Positions 11,949 to 24,302 are shown, numbered from the stretch's first letter. The stretch is 64,000 nt of DNA from Lathyrus oleraceus (GCF_024323335.1 NC_066581.1:35420699-35484698); one strand, 5' to 3'. Notes: generated by a model from the letters alone, not told the origin. Translations and numbers: made by a program.

Positions 11949-12329
11949 TCATGAGCATAAACGACCATGCTGGACGCAGTTGTTCGTTTCATTCCCTCTT
12001 TTTCCTGGACCGCCCTTTCGGGTTTCAGTCCACCGGGATACCCTTTTTTGCCCAAGTCGCCCTTGTGGGGTTTTCGACTTGCCGGGTGTACAATTCTTTT
12101 CTTTTATTATCCCTAACTTTTGCCCGAACCTTTTTCTCTTTTTTCTTGGTTCGCCGGGATGCCCATTTTTGCCTGGACTCTTTATTCTTTTTGTCCAGCG
12201 GGTCTCCTTCACGAAGTATTTTCTAACTGCGTCCGCACTCATAGTGGATGGAAAATCGTCGTCATCCGTGGTCATCAACAACATGGCCTGGTCTGAGAAA
12301 ACCTTCTTGACCACGAATGAGACACTCAT
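11949..12329 (-). pseudogene. Tat integrase C-terminal tail remnant
   Basis: The minus-strand frame opens MSVSFVVKKVFSDQAMLLM and contains FPSTMSADAVRKYFV. This corresponds to the end of Tat/Ogre integrases (VVKK...LTTMDG...FP.PVN.DAVKKYF). It runs on into a basic, lysine- and glycine-rich tail with repeated GGPGK/SPGK-like segments, also usual downstream in this lineage. The catalytic core and zinc-binding part of the integrase are not recognisable between here and the RNase H. Confidence 0.7.
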
Positions 12330-12889
12330 AACTGTTTATCCCTCTGCCCCACGATCGTCTTGAGGAGGAAGGATCCTTTTCAACCAATTCTTCCACGTGG
12401 TACGCTCGAGGTCACACTTCTCAGTCAACAATACGTTTCATTCACTGGGTACAACGCCCCATGACAAGTAACTGTCAGCCCTCTTTCCTCGGTTGGACTC
12501 AACATGTCATTCCGAGTCCTTATCCATTCAGTCTTCTCTGATTTCTCATATATCTGTGAGAAAGTCACTGCCCCAAGTAGATGCACATCCCAAGGTTCGA
12601 TATCCAGGATACAGACTTTATGTTCAGCCACCATTGTTGGTGCAACCAACTGTGATTCGGGAAGCACTACCTCATTCACTTTAACTTCCCCATCAGACAT
12701 CGGAATCCGTTCGGATTCAGGGCCAGGCCCCTCCTCCGGGATCGGTCACTCTCAATCTTTCGATTTGAGTACCTCGAGATGTCCTCATCAGGGACCTCAA
12801 ACTTCCTTGGTTGATAACCTTCCATGGGTTGCTACTAGCTTTTCAAACACATACCTAGCCAAATCCATTTTGGATATCCACGAAGTGGT
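12330..12889 (-). pseudogene. Degenerate RNase H-integrase linker
   Basis: Just downstream of the RNase H (towards lower coordinates) a segment reading PEEGPGPESE matches the linker after the Tat RNase H. The open frame 12425-12700 (91 residues) follows but has no domain I recognise. Several stops and frame changes are present. Confidence 0.5.
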
Positions 12890-13075
12890 ATGAATCATCA
12901 TACTCTGTCTCAGTCGGCGAGCAGCCTATGCCAAAGTACATCAAGTTTTTTCGAACAGCGAGTGTATTGTTTCACCGTCGATAAACTTTTTGCTTAGGTA
13001 AATTGCATACTCTTTTCGACCAGACGAGTCATGCTGACCCAATACGCACTTCATAGACCCCTCGAGGGCTGTCCA
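12890..13075 (-). pseudogene. Tat RNase H remnant
   Basis: Minus-strand translation gives ALEGSMKCVLGQHDSSGRKE, then AIYLSKKFIDGE and SLFEKT, a stop, then AARRLRQSM. This is the Tat RNase H segment (LGQHD.SGRKE.AIYYLSKKF...E..YS..EK...AL.WAA.RLRQYM). An in-frame stop interrupts it. The domain would degrade the RNA strand during reverse transcription. Confidence 0.75.
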
Positions 13076-13138
13076 GTACCAGATTAACAATTGTCCCCCT
13101 GGGAAGCATCAGAATCAGAAGTTCCTGCAATTTATCCT

Positions 13139-13202
13139 CTTCTTTTTTTTATTTTTTTATTTATTTTTTTTTGTTATTTTTTTTTTTATTTTTTTTTTTT
13201 GC
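13139..13202. repeat. T-rich low-complexity tract
   Basis: About 64 bases, nearly all T with scattered A and G, between the RT and RNase H remnants. It separates domains that are adjacent in intact elements, so it is likely an expansion or insertion after inactivation. Confidence 0.85.
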
Positions 13203-13329
13203 AGGATCGACCTCGACTCCTCTTTCGTTTGCAACATGCCTCGGCAGCTTGCTGGACAGCACTCCATAAGTGCGCTAATTCGACCTCAACAGTATGAGTC
13301 TACCTGTCAAGCAACTTGATCCACCGGAT

Positions 13330-13565
13330 GCCCCTCTTCTGCTTGGGACTCTGTTATCATGTCATCAACATGGCATTCGCTTTCACGATGAGTCATATCA
13401 TGAAACAAAGTCACCGTAGCCCTTTGATCCGTGGCACCGACCTTCTTCTTCACCTTATAACAAGAAGGTACTCCCTGGTGTGATGGACATTGTTTACTTC
13501 ATATCACCTGGCGATAATTCCACTTGATTTTGGCCAGAAAGCCATCCATGAAGGTAAACACTGAG
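13330..13565 (-). pseudogene. Tat reverse transcriptase remnant
   Basis: Minus-strand translation includes VYTFMDGF (first catalytic-aspartate block), ATVTLFHDMTHRESECHVDDM and ITES. The catalytic box reads HVDD where YVDD is usual. The finger and thumb parts are absent or scrambled. Only a core of the RT survives, so it cannot be functional. Confidence 0.75.
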
Positions 13566-14311
13566 AATTGAGTTGTACTTTCAACCAATACACCAATGTG
13601 AAGTACCGGGAATTCATCCCTCGAACTAGCTCTATTCACGTCTCAGCAGTCCACACACATTCTCATCTTTTAGCACCGGCTTCCGCTTCACTGGAGGACA
13701 GTCTTCTCTCCATGGTAGCTCGTGCCCCACAACATGGGTACTTCCCCCTGGTGTATCTTGATGCAATCAGGTGAAGATATCAACCTGCTCTTTCAACAGG
13801 GCTACCATCCGGTTCTCGACTCGCCTCTGAAGCGGCCTCAACTTTCATTTCCCTTCTGATCTCGACGGCACTTGGGATGACATTCTTGACTCGCTCCTCG
13901 TGTGGTTGAATCACCTTCTCCTCTTGTTTCAATAACTTGGCTAATTCCAGCAGATCACAATCTTCTTCGCCTTCTTCTTCGGCATGATAGATCGGATTGT
14001 CGAAGTCATACGAGGTGTAACCAAATTGTTATCGGTGAGATCAGGAGAGTAATCACTTTTGAGGTTGGAACGAGACAAAATCAAAAGGAAATAGAACGAA
14101 AAACATTGCCATTTTTATTTGTTTTTTTTTTTTAAAAAAACTGCAAAATAAGTGAAAGACAGGGAACACTGCTTTTAATTACAAAAACATCCATTTATTA
14201 CTGATGCAAAATGTTGCAAAATGAAACATATGAGGTGGCCCTTACAATGGACCAGTACGCTTCGGGCAAAACGTATGGCTTTCATGCAAACAAGATTAAA
14301 ACACAGAAATA
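13566..14311 (-). other. Scrambled gag-pol linker of the Tat element
   Basis: Sequence between the gag frame and RT remnant where a protease and the N-terminal RT would be expected. I see no aspartic protease motif and no long minus-strand frame, so a deletion here is likely. The plus-strand frames 13568-13774 and 13902-14135 are not recognised. Confidence 0.5.
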
Positions 14312-15577
14312 CTACACTCCTGGATGAGTGACAGTGATGCTTTTGGAGGCCTTCCAGTTGCCTGGTACGCACGACTTTATCCACGCCTCAAGCTCGCGGT
14401 CGCTGTCAACATCTTCACCCACTGAACGGGCATGACCAAGATCCAACATCCCTGCACTGACGAAGGTGTATGGTGGGCGACATCCTCTATTTGGTCTAGA
14501 CGACTCTTGATTCGGCTGATAACCGACCCCAAACATGTCTGCTTTTATCACGATGTCAATGATCCTTCCCCAGCCTTGGGCCTCTTTGTTCTTCACCACT
14601 TCCAGAGCTTGTTTATAAGAAGAAATGGACAGCTTCTTCTCTTTCTCAGCAACAAGGGCCTTCTCCACCTGGACGGTTTCAACTGCCAGACGGGGTGCTC
14701 TACACCTTACATCGTCCATTTCTACTTCCTTCATCTTCTGGGTCGTGTCTTTCATCAATACACACCCCTCTATGGTGACGGTCGCACAAGAATTAACACT
14801 AACAGGGAAAACTCCATCCTGCTCCAGAGGTTTTGGGACCACAGCCATTGGAACCTTTAGCTGATCCTCCTTAGTCATCTCCATTCCTTTCTTGGCCTTC
14901 TTCACCATCTTGACTTTTACAGGACCCTTCCTGGGCACAGGGTTGACATCCCCCTTCATAATCTGGGCCAAGTTAATGATCTCGGAGTCCACCATGTCCT
15001 GGACGACATGCTTAAAAGCTCTACAACCCTCAATGTTGTGTCCAGGTGCCCTAGAGTGAAACTCGCACTTGGCCTTCTCATCATAGTTTGGTGGCCTCTT
15101 CTGCCGTTCTATGGGAATCAATATCCTTGGCCGTACTAAAGCAAGATCCATCAACCTTTGGAACAGAAGGGCGTAAGTCACGGGTGGTTCCTCAAACTAA
15201 CGATCCTCTTTCTTCTTCTTCACCTGGCTTTCAGTTCTCGGTGTCTTCTATTGAGGTGGCAGTTGTTGCTGTTGAGCAGGTGAATTGCTGACAGGAGTGG
15301 ATACAGTGGTAGCATAAGGGTGATAACGATCTTTACTACGCTCTTTTCGGACAGGCATACCACCTGATTCGACCTTCTTAAGCTGACTATCACCAGAGGA
15401 TTTCTGTACCACAGATGACGGAGCATCCCCCTGAACTTTCTCCTTTGTCATCCAGCTTTCAATCCTATCCAACCTCTCAGCAATCGCCTTCTGCCCCCAG
15501 GCGAGCCCCTGCACGGCTTTGAACAACTCCCCTATCATCTCTTTCAACTCGAAGATATCGGTGTTGGGAAGATCCAT
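14312..15577 (-). pseudogene. Tat/Ogre gag and pre-RT region, stop-interrupted
   Basis: Two minus-strand frames in the same phase, 15577-15248 (109 residues) and 15181-14312 (289 residues), are separated by in-frame stops. The first contains LKEMIGELFKAVQGLAWGQK and a charged helix. The second has the Tat gag signature YALLFQRLMDLALVRPR, then CEFHSRAPGHNIEGCRAFKH, a zinc-knuckle-like Cys/His segment followed by VVQDMVDS. Its C-terminal part (SYKQALEVVKNKEAQGWGR, then FVSAGMLDLGHA) belongs to the linker before RT in Tat elements. The protease that should lie between appears deleted. Confidence 0.8.
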
Positions 15578-16766
15578 CGACTTGAATTGGTTGACCCCCA
15601 GCAGGTTGTCTGAACAGACGAGCTATGCGCACCGGTTGAATATTGAAACCTACAAAACAACAAATGGTTAGTATGACTCACACATGCAATGTTTGTCCGT
15701 ACTAGGAATATTCTGTCCTTTGATTCCGGTTTCATCGAGACAGATAAAATCTTATCAACAACATTCTGACATCTGGATGTCTCTCAACCTGAGTCTTGAT
15801 TAAAAATAATGGACCTTGAGTACGGACGGACATGAGTTGAATGCAGATGAATGCGAAATGATATGATGCAAATGCATGAATGCAGGTTACTGTGCCACCA
15901 AGTCATCTGAAGACCCAATCTCTGAACTAGTCACAGTCAACTGAGTCACCATAAATCCGACTTGGGGAGTTCCGAAATAAACGGAACTGGAGATTACATC
16001 ACTATCATCACAGGAACATCCACTGAACGGATGACAGTCAGGTCCTCTGAACAAGTACTCTCAAATTCAACCCGGGGATCCGAAATAAACGGAACCCGCT
16101 GATAAACCACGGACAGAACTCCGGCGTCCCAGAAATAAATGTCCATAAATTCGGCTGAACCAAAGTCACCATCACAGCATCACTGGCAGAAACCGTATCT
16201 GTAGAGATCAAACCCTCCCCTCACAGGTGAATTCTAACAAGGTCATCCTAAGGCGGACAAGGGTGTCAACAATCGGGCAAAGATACTCAACGGGTTTGCC
16301 CTCTCGGGTGTGCCGTTGTAGCTCTCTTAAGATCGTCTAAACCAAAGATCCGGGAAAGAACGGTCACCGAAGTCAACAGCTCATAAGAGATAATCCGACC
16401 TAAGCGGAATAACTCCACCCGGAAGGACTCTCTCAAATGAACCTCGTCCGGCTGTGGTGACATGTCTCCTCATCATATCGTACAACATGTGAAGAAACAT
16501 GAGACCACTCTAATCCTAGGTGTATACTCAGGCCTGGGTATTGGGCCTCACTCAGAACACCCACCCCAACAGAGAGAACCACCTGTACAGAGGACAACAA
16601 CATGATAGTATGATGCATGCACACATAAATGCAAATAATAAATGCAAACAAATAAATAACATGAATGCAATAAGTAACAGCAGATAGCAACCAAAACCCT
16701 AACCTAGAGAGCGCTAGGAGAGACTCGCTTAGGGAAGATGGACCAGCAAGAGGTCAACTTCTCTTA
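15578..16766 (-). other. Leader of the Tat element
   Basis: Region between the primer site and gag on the minus strand. No coding domain is recognised; the 85-residue frame 16433-16690 is low in information. Tat leaders of this length are normal. Confidence 0.6.
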
Positions 16767-16786
16767 GTTCCCCAGCAGAGTCGCCA
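16767..16786 (-). other. Primer binding site, tRNA-Arg type
   Basis: The minus strand reads tggcgactctgctgggga plus ac, two bases inside the LTR end (…gcgaca). This is the Tat/Ogre-lineage primer site matching the 3' end of a tRNA-Arg, and it fixes the LTR boundary at 16789. Confidence 0.9.
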
Positions 16787-16788
16787 GC

Positions 16789-19700
16789 TGTCGCATTACG
16801 CGAAAAACCGGCGGGAAACGAGAACAACAGAGCCGCCACCGTGCGTTATTTATCCCAAAAGAGGGAAAGGAAACGCTCAGAGTAAACCTGGAAAGAACAT
16901 GGTCTCGCGACCAAAGAGAATGGGATCGGGAGTCGGTTATGCGAAGGGAAGGTATTAGCACCCCTACGCATCCGTCGTACTCGACGGGATCCACGCACAA
17001 AAGGAAGGAAAATGGTTGCTAAAACACTGCTCACACACACACAAACTGGCTGAAAGAGACACAAGAAAACAAACAAGACTGACTCGGCAGGATGTCGCAT
17101 CCTGGGCCTACTTAGTCTATCAGGCATAGACATCAGAGTCGAAGTAGTTCGGACTGGGGAAACGACACATGCTCGCTAGGATATCGCATCCTATGCATAC
17201 GTATCTCCTTGGACGAAGAAGAATCAGAGCATTCGTAGCTCGGCTGGCACGCACACAAACAAAACAAGACACACACAGGCAAACGTGGAGCCCGACTGCC
17301 AATCACTGGACTTACATCAGCATCCGAACCAAAACACACCCACACTGGAACCCGAATGCCACTCGATGGACTTACATCAGCTTCCAAGCACACAACAACA
17401 CACACAGAGGGGTTGAAGACACAAAGGGTGGAAAAAGAAAAAAGGGCGGACAAAGAAAAGAAGGCGCCCGGAGAGATCAGCTCATCTCCTGCCTACGTAC
17501 CTCATCTGGTATGAGGATCAGGGCGACGTAGTTCCCCTACGCAGGGAAAAAGGACTAGCCTAACCAGATAACAGAGGGAGATACAACTCTAGGGAGACTA
17601 CGACTCGAGCCTAGATGTTGTCATGCAAAATCATCCCTAAGTTAAGGTTTCTAGCTAACTTGCACAGGAAGCAAGCCTATCCTAAACATGACTTGCACAG
17701 GAAGCAAGCCACACCTAACCCAACTTGCACAGGAAGAAGAAGGGTCTCGATTGCAACTAGGGCAAGAGAAAGGGGAGGTCTCAATCGCAACGAGGGCGAG
17801 AGAAAAGAATTAGTGTTAGTTGTTAGTCAAACTCGACAAGACATCGCATCTCATGCCTACGTATCTCATCTGGACATGAGAATCAGAGTTGCCGTAGTTC
17901 GGCTCTCAATTATTCCCGTTGGTTTGTGTTTTTTAAGTGGACAACGTCACTGCGCAATCTACCTGATGCTCGACCTTTGGAGACTTACTCACCTGTAGTA
18001 GAAGGAGTTAACGTATCCTTAAGAGGGGATAATGTTTGTTTGTGTTTTAGGAAAGCTCAAGCAAGAAAGGAAGTCCTATACGAAGGAACCGTGCTACCTT
18101 AATTGACATGCAAACGAGACTACGCGGAGTCTAGCAAACCTAGGGGATACAATCACACCACACAAGCACATACAGCATGAAATAAACACACCAACAAGGG
18201 GCTCAAACATCAAGGCTAGGTTTTAGTCGAGGGGTCATATCAACCTCAACAAACAAACCACTGGAACTGGGTAGTGTTAGCTCTTAACCTTGCCATTGAG
18301 GGGCTAAGGTGAAGCAGATGAAAAGTGAGTGAAGATAAGACTTCACAGCTCTTATCCCTGGCCTGGGAGAGCTTAAGACAAGAATGTGTGGGTCCAGAAA
18401 GTGGGAACCCTTCTACACATCTGAAACTGACTCAACTGTACAATTGTACAAGATCTTGGGTTTGTATCTGCAATGCATCAACACAGTGGTGTGAGCAAAG
18501 CAGATGACACACAGAATAGCAGGGGATAGGTTGCATATCCCTTGGGTTCTGCCAATTGCCTCTTCACTTAGGAGGTCTTTGACTCTATACAAGGACAAAT
18601 GTAAACAATCACAAACATTGCCTCTTAAGGAGGACTTCAGACAGGTGCCTGGCCAAGTAACAGGCCAGGTCTTCCAGACTACATGAAGATAGAAAGGTAT
18701 ACCTCAATGCAAATTGATTATCAAGCAAAGCAAAGCAAAAGTTCACAAGGAACTGAGCAACTAAAAGCACCTGAAACCAGTCAGACAACATTAGTACACA
18801 ACTTCAAAATTAAAGCAAAAGGAAACAGATATCAACCAGTCAACACAAACAAGCTAAGTGTGCAATGCACAAGGCTCAAGGCATGTGAGCCAAGCAACCT
18901 ACAAAACAAATGGGTTAGTCATGATAAACAAGCAAACACAACCAATTTGTATTGGTCTCAATGGATAATTGTTGGTCAACCTGAAAACATGAACTCAAAT
19001 GTGAGTAACAGGACCACTAGGACAAGCCTAGGGTCAAAAGAGAATGAGAAAGGCAAAACAGCAAGTGGCAAGTATCCAAAATTAAGTTCAAACAATCAAG
19101 AGACAAACCCAATTGGTTTCACATTCATATCAATCATCATCATCATTTCATGAACAAATTAGGTCAAGACATGGCATTTAGAAGCTCATGGAAGTCAACA
19201 GCAAGACTTGAATCAAAAGCAATCTCAAACATTTCCAAAAATCATCAAATAAATCATGATCAAACACAACCCATATCATGGTAAGCATGTCAAATTTCAA
19301 CTCATTTGGACAAGTAGAAGGTGGTCAATGAAAATCAGAAAGGCAATGCAATTCCAAACATGCTCAAAGAAGTCAACCAAACATGCATCAACTTGAAAAA
19401 ATCATAAATCAGTGATAGCATATGAGAAATGAATGGGATCAAAACCATGGCAAAGCTTAAGATGTCTAATAATCACATATAAAATTTCCTGTCCATCTAA
19501 TAAAGTATGAGAATTTCACAAATGAAATGGGAACATGTGTCACAAAAAGTCAACATAAGACCAAACAGGGGAGAAAAATCTCAATTAATTAGGAAATGCC
19601 ACAAATAAATCCAAGAAAAATCACATGTAATCTAGACATACTCAAGTACATTCATGCAAAAATTCAATCCAATTTGAGGTCAAGAGGCATGGTATTGAAA

Positions 19701-21972
19701 ATCATCAAGTTTCACATCAATGGTGTGACACAAATTGTCACACCCTACTTCAAAAAATCATAATTCAATGACCCGAGATGATAAATTCATAATCTCTATA
19801 CCAAAATCACCATGGATGAGTCTAGTTTGAGCACAAAAAATTTCAAGGCCATAGGATAATGCATCATCATTTCACAAATGTTTTGGCAAAAGGTACAAAA
19901 TATGAGCACATGATCAAAACCCTAATACCAGTTAAAATCCACTCATCAAAAAAAATCAGGAAAAATCATGATTAAATACTAGAGATCCAGATGAACACAA
20001 TGCAAAAATTCCCATGAAAATTGGATTTAAAATGAAGGACTTATGAATTTTGTAAGTTGATGTATCCAAATTGACATAAACATTGAAAACCAACATGATT
20101 TAATCAAATAATTGGTCACGATGGCAAACTGGTAAATACTTGGCCAACTAAACAAAACGCGGCGTTTGATACATGGAAATGAAATAATTTGATTGGTTGA
20201 TGCAATGCAACAGTGTACAGCCCATGCAACGCACGTGAACAGCATTTTCTGGAAAATGGAAATTAGGGTTTGGCTGTAACAGTAAGAGCTTCATCACTTC
20301 AAATTCGTGAAAAAAAAATTTGTGCCCAGAAATAGCAATTGAACATACCAATCAACTCAGCAAACATCACACATTACAAATCCATCATTCATTTGTATTG
20401 AATCAAGCTAAATAACATGAATCGAGCAAAAACAACATTCAACATCAAACTTAAAAACTAGATTTCTCTTAAACTACTCAACCATTCAACATGATTCCAA
20501 GTTCATTATGACCAGGGCAAGGAGACCTACCTAATGCATAGCACGATTTAGAGAAAAAAGGAGGTCGAATTCTTACTTGTTCTTAAAGAAAATGTTGAAG
20601 CAGTGAGGATTTGGTAGTATTGGCTCAAAACAGTTGCATACCAAGCTTCCCAATGATGGATGAGTGAAGAAATTTAGCTCGAGAGTGCTTGGTTTTACTT
20701 CAATCCCAGCCTGCCATTGATGAGTGCTTGGAGAAAACAGTCGTGGAATGGCTTTACAGTTGGAGATTAAAGGTTGGAATGGACTCAAAGATGATGGTAG
20801 ATGATGAAGCAACAACAGCCAGCTCGTGTGCTTTGCAAGTTTTTAGAGCAAAGTTCAAAAATGCAAAAATGTCCAATTTGAGAGAGTGAGATTTTTCTGT
20901 CTTGTATGTTGGCTGCTAGGGCTTCAAATGAGCAGAAAATCACCTTATATACTTTTGTTTAAGGTTGCTTAGATGAGTGCTAATCACAATTTGGTTTTAA
21001 TGAGAAATTTGCTAATTGACCAATTTGCTCAAATGGTGAGGTGTAAGGGGCTGCAGCTCGAAAATGGGCTTGTAAGACAACCAAAATATCATTTCTGAAC
21101 TTATTTGAATGGCCAAAGTGGTTAAAAATGTTTAATTCAACAGTTCACTTTTCACCCTTACTTGAAATAATTCAAAGCCATTCCAAAAAATGCCATTTTG
21201 ATCTATGATGTTTTGGTGAATGATGGTTACATATTTGGAAAGAGGAGGTCAAATGTGACTTGTTGCAAAAAACCCCACCCAATTTGGCCAAATGGTTTGA
21301 GAGATATGGCCTTTTGAAGTTCAAAAATTTTGAAAATGAATTGATCATAACTTGCCAACCATACATGGGAATTGAGTGTTCTTGGACTTTTTGGAAATGG
21401 GAGAACAATATCTTCAACTTTCATGTTGGGCAAAAATTCATTTGAAGCTTGTATCATGATGTAAGTTTGGGATCAAGAAGTTTCCATTTTTGGCAAATTC
21501 CAATTACAGGTCAAGTTTCTATTTTTGGAAATTTCTTGTCTGGCTTCAAATTCTTCCATGATGGTGTTTGACATGTTATATGAGGCCTATTTGGACATGA
21601 ATGAGCCCTCTCAAACCAAATTCCACCTTGAAATCCATAAAATCAAGCCCAGTTGACCAAGGTTGACTTTTTAGGGTTTCTGGTAAACTGTGCATTGACT
21701 GATGACTTCTGAACATCCAATCCTTGACCAAAACACTTCAAGAGGACCCCTAGGTCATGTGAACATGTTGGACCAACCCTAGGGCCTTGGCTCAATGAAA
21801 ATTGCACTTGCTTGCTCGACTGACTGATCTCCTGATCAGTTTGACCTAATTCTTCTGACTGGCTTGCACTTGAGGCAAAGGGACAATGCAATGCTATGCA
21901 ATGGACCATGTTATGTTATGACCTAATATGAGAATGTATGTACAATGATAGGTGCAAATTTGAGGTGCTACA
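16789..21972 (-). repeat. 5184-bp LTR of the Tat/Ogre element
   Basis: Minus-strand start TGTAGCACCTCAAATTTGC at 21972, end …gcgaca at 16789. The U5 part holds the lineage-typical block ending in gataaataacgcacggtggcgg (about 16825-16860 on the plus strand). Direct repeats fill 17083-17905: four copies of a roughly 75-bp unit with cgcatcc...tacgtatctc, two copies of a 58-bp unit near 17290-17390, and three of cttgcacaggaag near 17660-17735. No second LTR copy exists at 8122. Open frames here (for example 18683-19153) are lysine/serine/asparagine-rich and not recognised. Confidence 0.88.
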
Positions 21973-21977
21973 CCCAT

Positions 21978-22835
21978 GTACTCAAGATGATTGGGTATGT
22001 GAAAAACCTTGAGAGATTGGGTTTTCCCCTCAAAAAGGAACTTGCATTTGATTTGATCTTGCAATCGTTGCCAGATAGTTTCAGTCAATTTGTCCTAAAT
22101 TTAAATATGATTGATATGGACAAATCTCTTCCTGAACTGCTCGCCATGTTAAGAACTGCCGAGCAGAATCTGAAGTCAAAAGGGAAGTCCATTCTGATGA
22201 TCGGAAATGGAAAGAGACAGAACAAAAGGCCCACTAAGCAGAGTGATAAGGGGAAAGGCAAGGAAGTTGCCAATCCCAGACCCACTGCTGCTTTGAAGTC
22301 TAGTGGAGGCATAGCAAAAGAAGGCACCTGCTTCCATTGCGGTAAGACCGGACACTGGAAGAGGAACTGCCCAAAGTACCTGGAAGATAAGAAGAATGGA
22401 GTAGAGACTTCAACTTCAGGTATTTTTGTTATTAATTTATCTACTTCTGCATCATGGGTATTAGATACTGGATGCAGTTCTCACATTTGTACAAATGTAC
22501 AGGAACTAAAAAGGAGTAGAGATTTGGCAAAAGGTAAAGTGGACCTACAAATTGGCTATGGAGCAAAGGTTGCTGCTTTAGCCGTAGGAACTTTTGTATT
22601 GACTTTACCTAGTGGTTTAATAATTCAGTTAGAGAACTGTTATTATGTACCTGCAATTAGCAGGAATATTATTTCCATTGCTTGTTTGGACAAGTTTGGC
22701 TTTTCATTTATAATAAAGAACAATTGTTGCTCAATTTATTTGAATGATATATTCTATGCTACTGCACAAATGAACAATGGACTGTATGTCCTTGATCTTG
22801 AAATGCCTATTAATAACATTAATACAAAAGGGTGA
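21978..22835 (+). pseudogene. copia gag C-terminus, nucleocapsid zinc knuckle and protease
   Basis: Continues the gag frame from 8121 with VLKMIGYVKNLERLGF. A basic region follows, then one CCHC knuckle (CFHCGKTGHWKRNC, 22329-22370). The protease follows with LDTGCSSHIC (catalytic aspartate codon at 22464; DTG where many copia elements have DSG). It then reaches VDLQIGYGAKVAALAVG and the NCYYVPAISRNIIS block, stopping after NNINTKG at 22835. The open frame can be traced back to 21945 inside the nested LTR, but that start is accidental. This segment is intact except for its separation from the N-terminus. Confidence 0.9.
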
Positions 22836-23565
22836 AACCTAACGAGTTAAAACCAACTAGGTAATAATATTAAAACTCTTCGATCAGATCGAAGTGGTGA
22901 GTATTTAATCCTAGAGTTTGATGACCATCTGAAAGAGTGTGGGATCCTATCCCAACTTACTCCTCCTGGAACATCCCAATGGAAGGGTGTATCTGAGAGA
23001 AGAAATCGAACCCTGTTGGACATGGTCCGATTCATGATAAGTCACACCAATCTTCCAAACTCCTTTTGAGGACATACACCATTGACATCAGCTTACACAC
23101 TTAACCGTGTTCCATCCAAAAGGTAGAAGAGACACCATATGAGATATGGAGTGGTAAGAGACCACATATGTCTTACATGAAGATTTGGGGTTGCGAAGTT
23201 TATGTGAAACGACAAATTTCAACTAAGCTTGAGCCCAAATCTGAAAAATGCTTATTTGTGGGGTATCCTAAAGAAACAAGAGGATATTATTTCTACAATC
23301 CTTCTGAGGGCAAAGTGTTTGTCGCTCGAACTTGAGTTTTCCTAGAAAGGGATTTTATTTCCAAAGGAATAAGTGGGAGGAAAGTAGAACTTGAAGAAAT
23401 TCAAGAATCACAAAGCATCGATACACCTATGGAGGAATTAGAGCAGGAAACACAAGTAGTTGTGTAAGAGCAACCTGCTCAAGTAGAACAAGACCAGCGT
23501 AGGTCAGGCAGGATACGTCACCTACCTGAGATATATGGATATCTGATTAAGGTGATGCGTTACTC
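22836..23565 (+). pseudogene. copia integrase remnant
   Basis: Translation shows the end of the integrase core only: IKTLRSDRSGEYL, then GILSQLTPPGTSQWKGVSERR with the last catalytic glutamate, then NRTLLDMVRFMISHTNLP, followed by shifted and stop-filled sequence. The HHCC zinc domain and first catalytic aspartate are missing, which points to an internal deletion just after the protease. Integration would need an integrase from another copy. Confidence 0.8.
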
Positions 23566-23826
23566 ATGGATCAAGATGAGCCTGTGACCTACTCATGGAA
23601 TCTTCGCCTTGATGAAACAGTAAGACTGTATGGATTCATCAAGAACGAAGATGAGCCTTGTGTCTACAAGAAGGTTAGTGGGAGCATGATCGTATTCCTG
23701 GTATTATATGTAGATGACATATTTCTCATTGGAATCGATATCCCTACCCTGCAACAAGTAAAGTCTTGGTTGGGGAAATGCTTTTCTATGAAGGACCTGG
23801 GTGAAGCAGCCTATCAGAATCTATAG
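23566..23826 (+). pseudogene. copia reverse transcriptase remnant
   Basis: Carries NEDEPCVYKK, VSGSMIVFLVLYVDDIFLIG (YVDD at 23707-23718) and VKSWLGKCFSMKDLGEA, the central palm of copia RT. The N-terminal fingers and most of the thumb/connection are deleted, and the frame ends at 23826. Confidence 0.88.
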
Positions 23827-24302
23827 AGATAGATCATGAAATGCTTGGCCTAAGTCAGAGTACATAGACAAAGTGATGAGACGCTTTAATATGAATGATT
23901 CCAATCTGGTTATGTGTTTTGCTTAAATGGTGGCACTGTGAGCTTGAAAAGTTCAACGCAAGATGCAGTTGCTGATTCTACAACTGAGGTCGAGTATATT
24001 GCTGCCTTAAGTGCAGCAAAGGAAGCTGTTTGGATCAATAAACTTGGCATAGTCCCTAGCATTGTGGATCCCATTGGTCTCTATTATGATAACGATGGTG
24101 TTATCGCACAAGCTAAGGAGCCTAGATCTCACCAACGATCCAAACACATACTTAGGCGTTGTGTGAAAATATGTAAAGTACCTACACTTGACAATATAGC
24201 TGACCCATTGACAAAGCCTCTTGCACAGCAGAAGCATGATGGCCATACTAGATCAATGGGCATACGGGGTATGCCTGATTGGCTCTAGTGCTAGTGGGAG
24301 AT
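23827..24302 (+). pseudogene. copia RNase H and C-terminus, then polypurine tract
   Basis: The frame 23914-24288 reads FCLNGGTVSLKSSTQDAVADS, TEVEYIAALSAAKEAVW, YYDNDGVIAQAKEP, HQRSKHI and KVPTLDNIADPLTKPL. These are the copia RNase H signatures, with a short internal deletion after KHILRR. It ends 14 bases before the 3' LTR. The purine-rich agtgggaga just before 24303 is the likely plus-strand primer. Confidence 0.85.

Larger units (their letters stand above)
8122..21972 (-). mobile_element. Tat/Ogre Ty3/gypsy element, reverse orientation, only one LTR
   Basis: On the minus strand the order is LTR (21972 to 16789), tRNA-Arg-type primer site (16786-16767), leader, gag (15577-14312), RT (about 13560-13330), RNase H (about 13075-12890), integrase tail (12329-12190), then a long repeat-filled 3' UTR to 8122. 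The element starts TGTAGCACCTCAAATTTGC on the minus strand, a Tat-type LTR start. The 3' LTR is absent: the minus-strand interior ends in aataggggca directly against the duplication. The genes hold stops, shifts and large deletions, and I see no protease DSG/DTG, so it is non-autonomous. Confidence 0.88.

Noticed and set aside
14432..14860. 142-residue plus-strand frame
   Set aside because: Antisense shadow of the Tat gag frame 15181-14312, which matches the gag family.
18683..19153. 156-residue plus-strand frame
   Set aside because: Lies antisense inside the Tat LTR; composition rich in Lys/Asn/Ser/Gln without domains.
23566..24288. Intact copia polymerase
   Set aside because: Only the palm and RNase H parts are present; deletions and stops between them.
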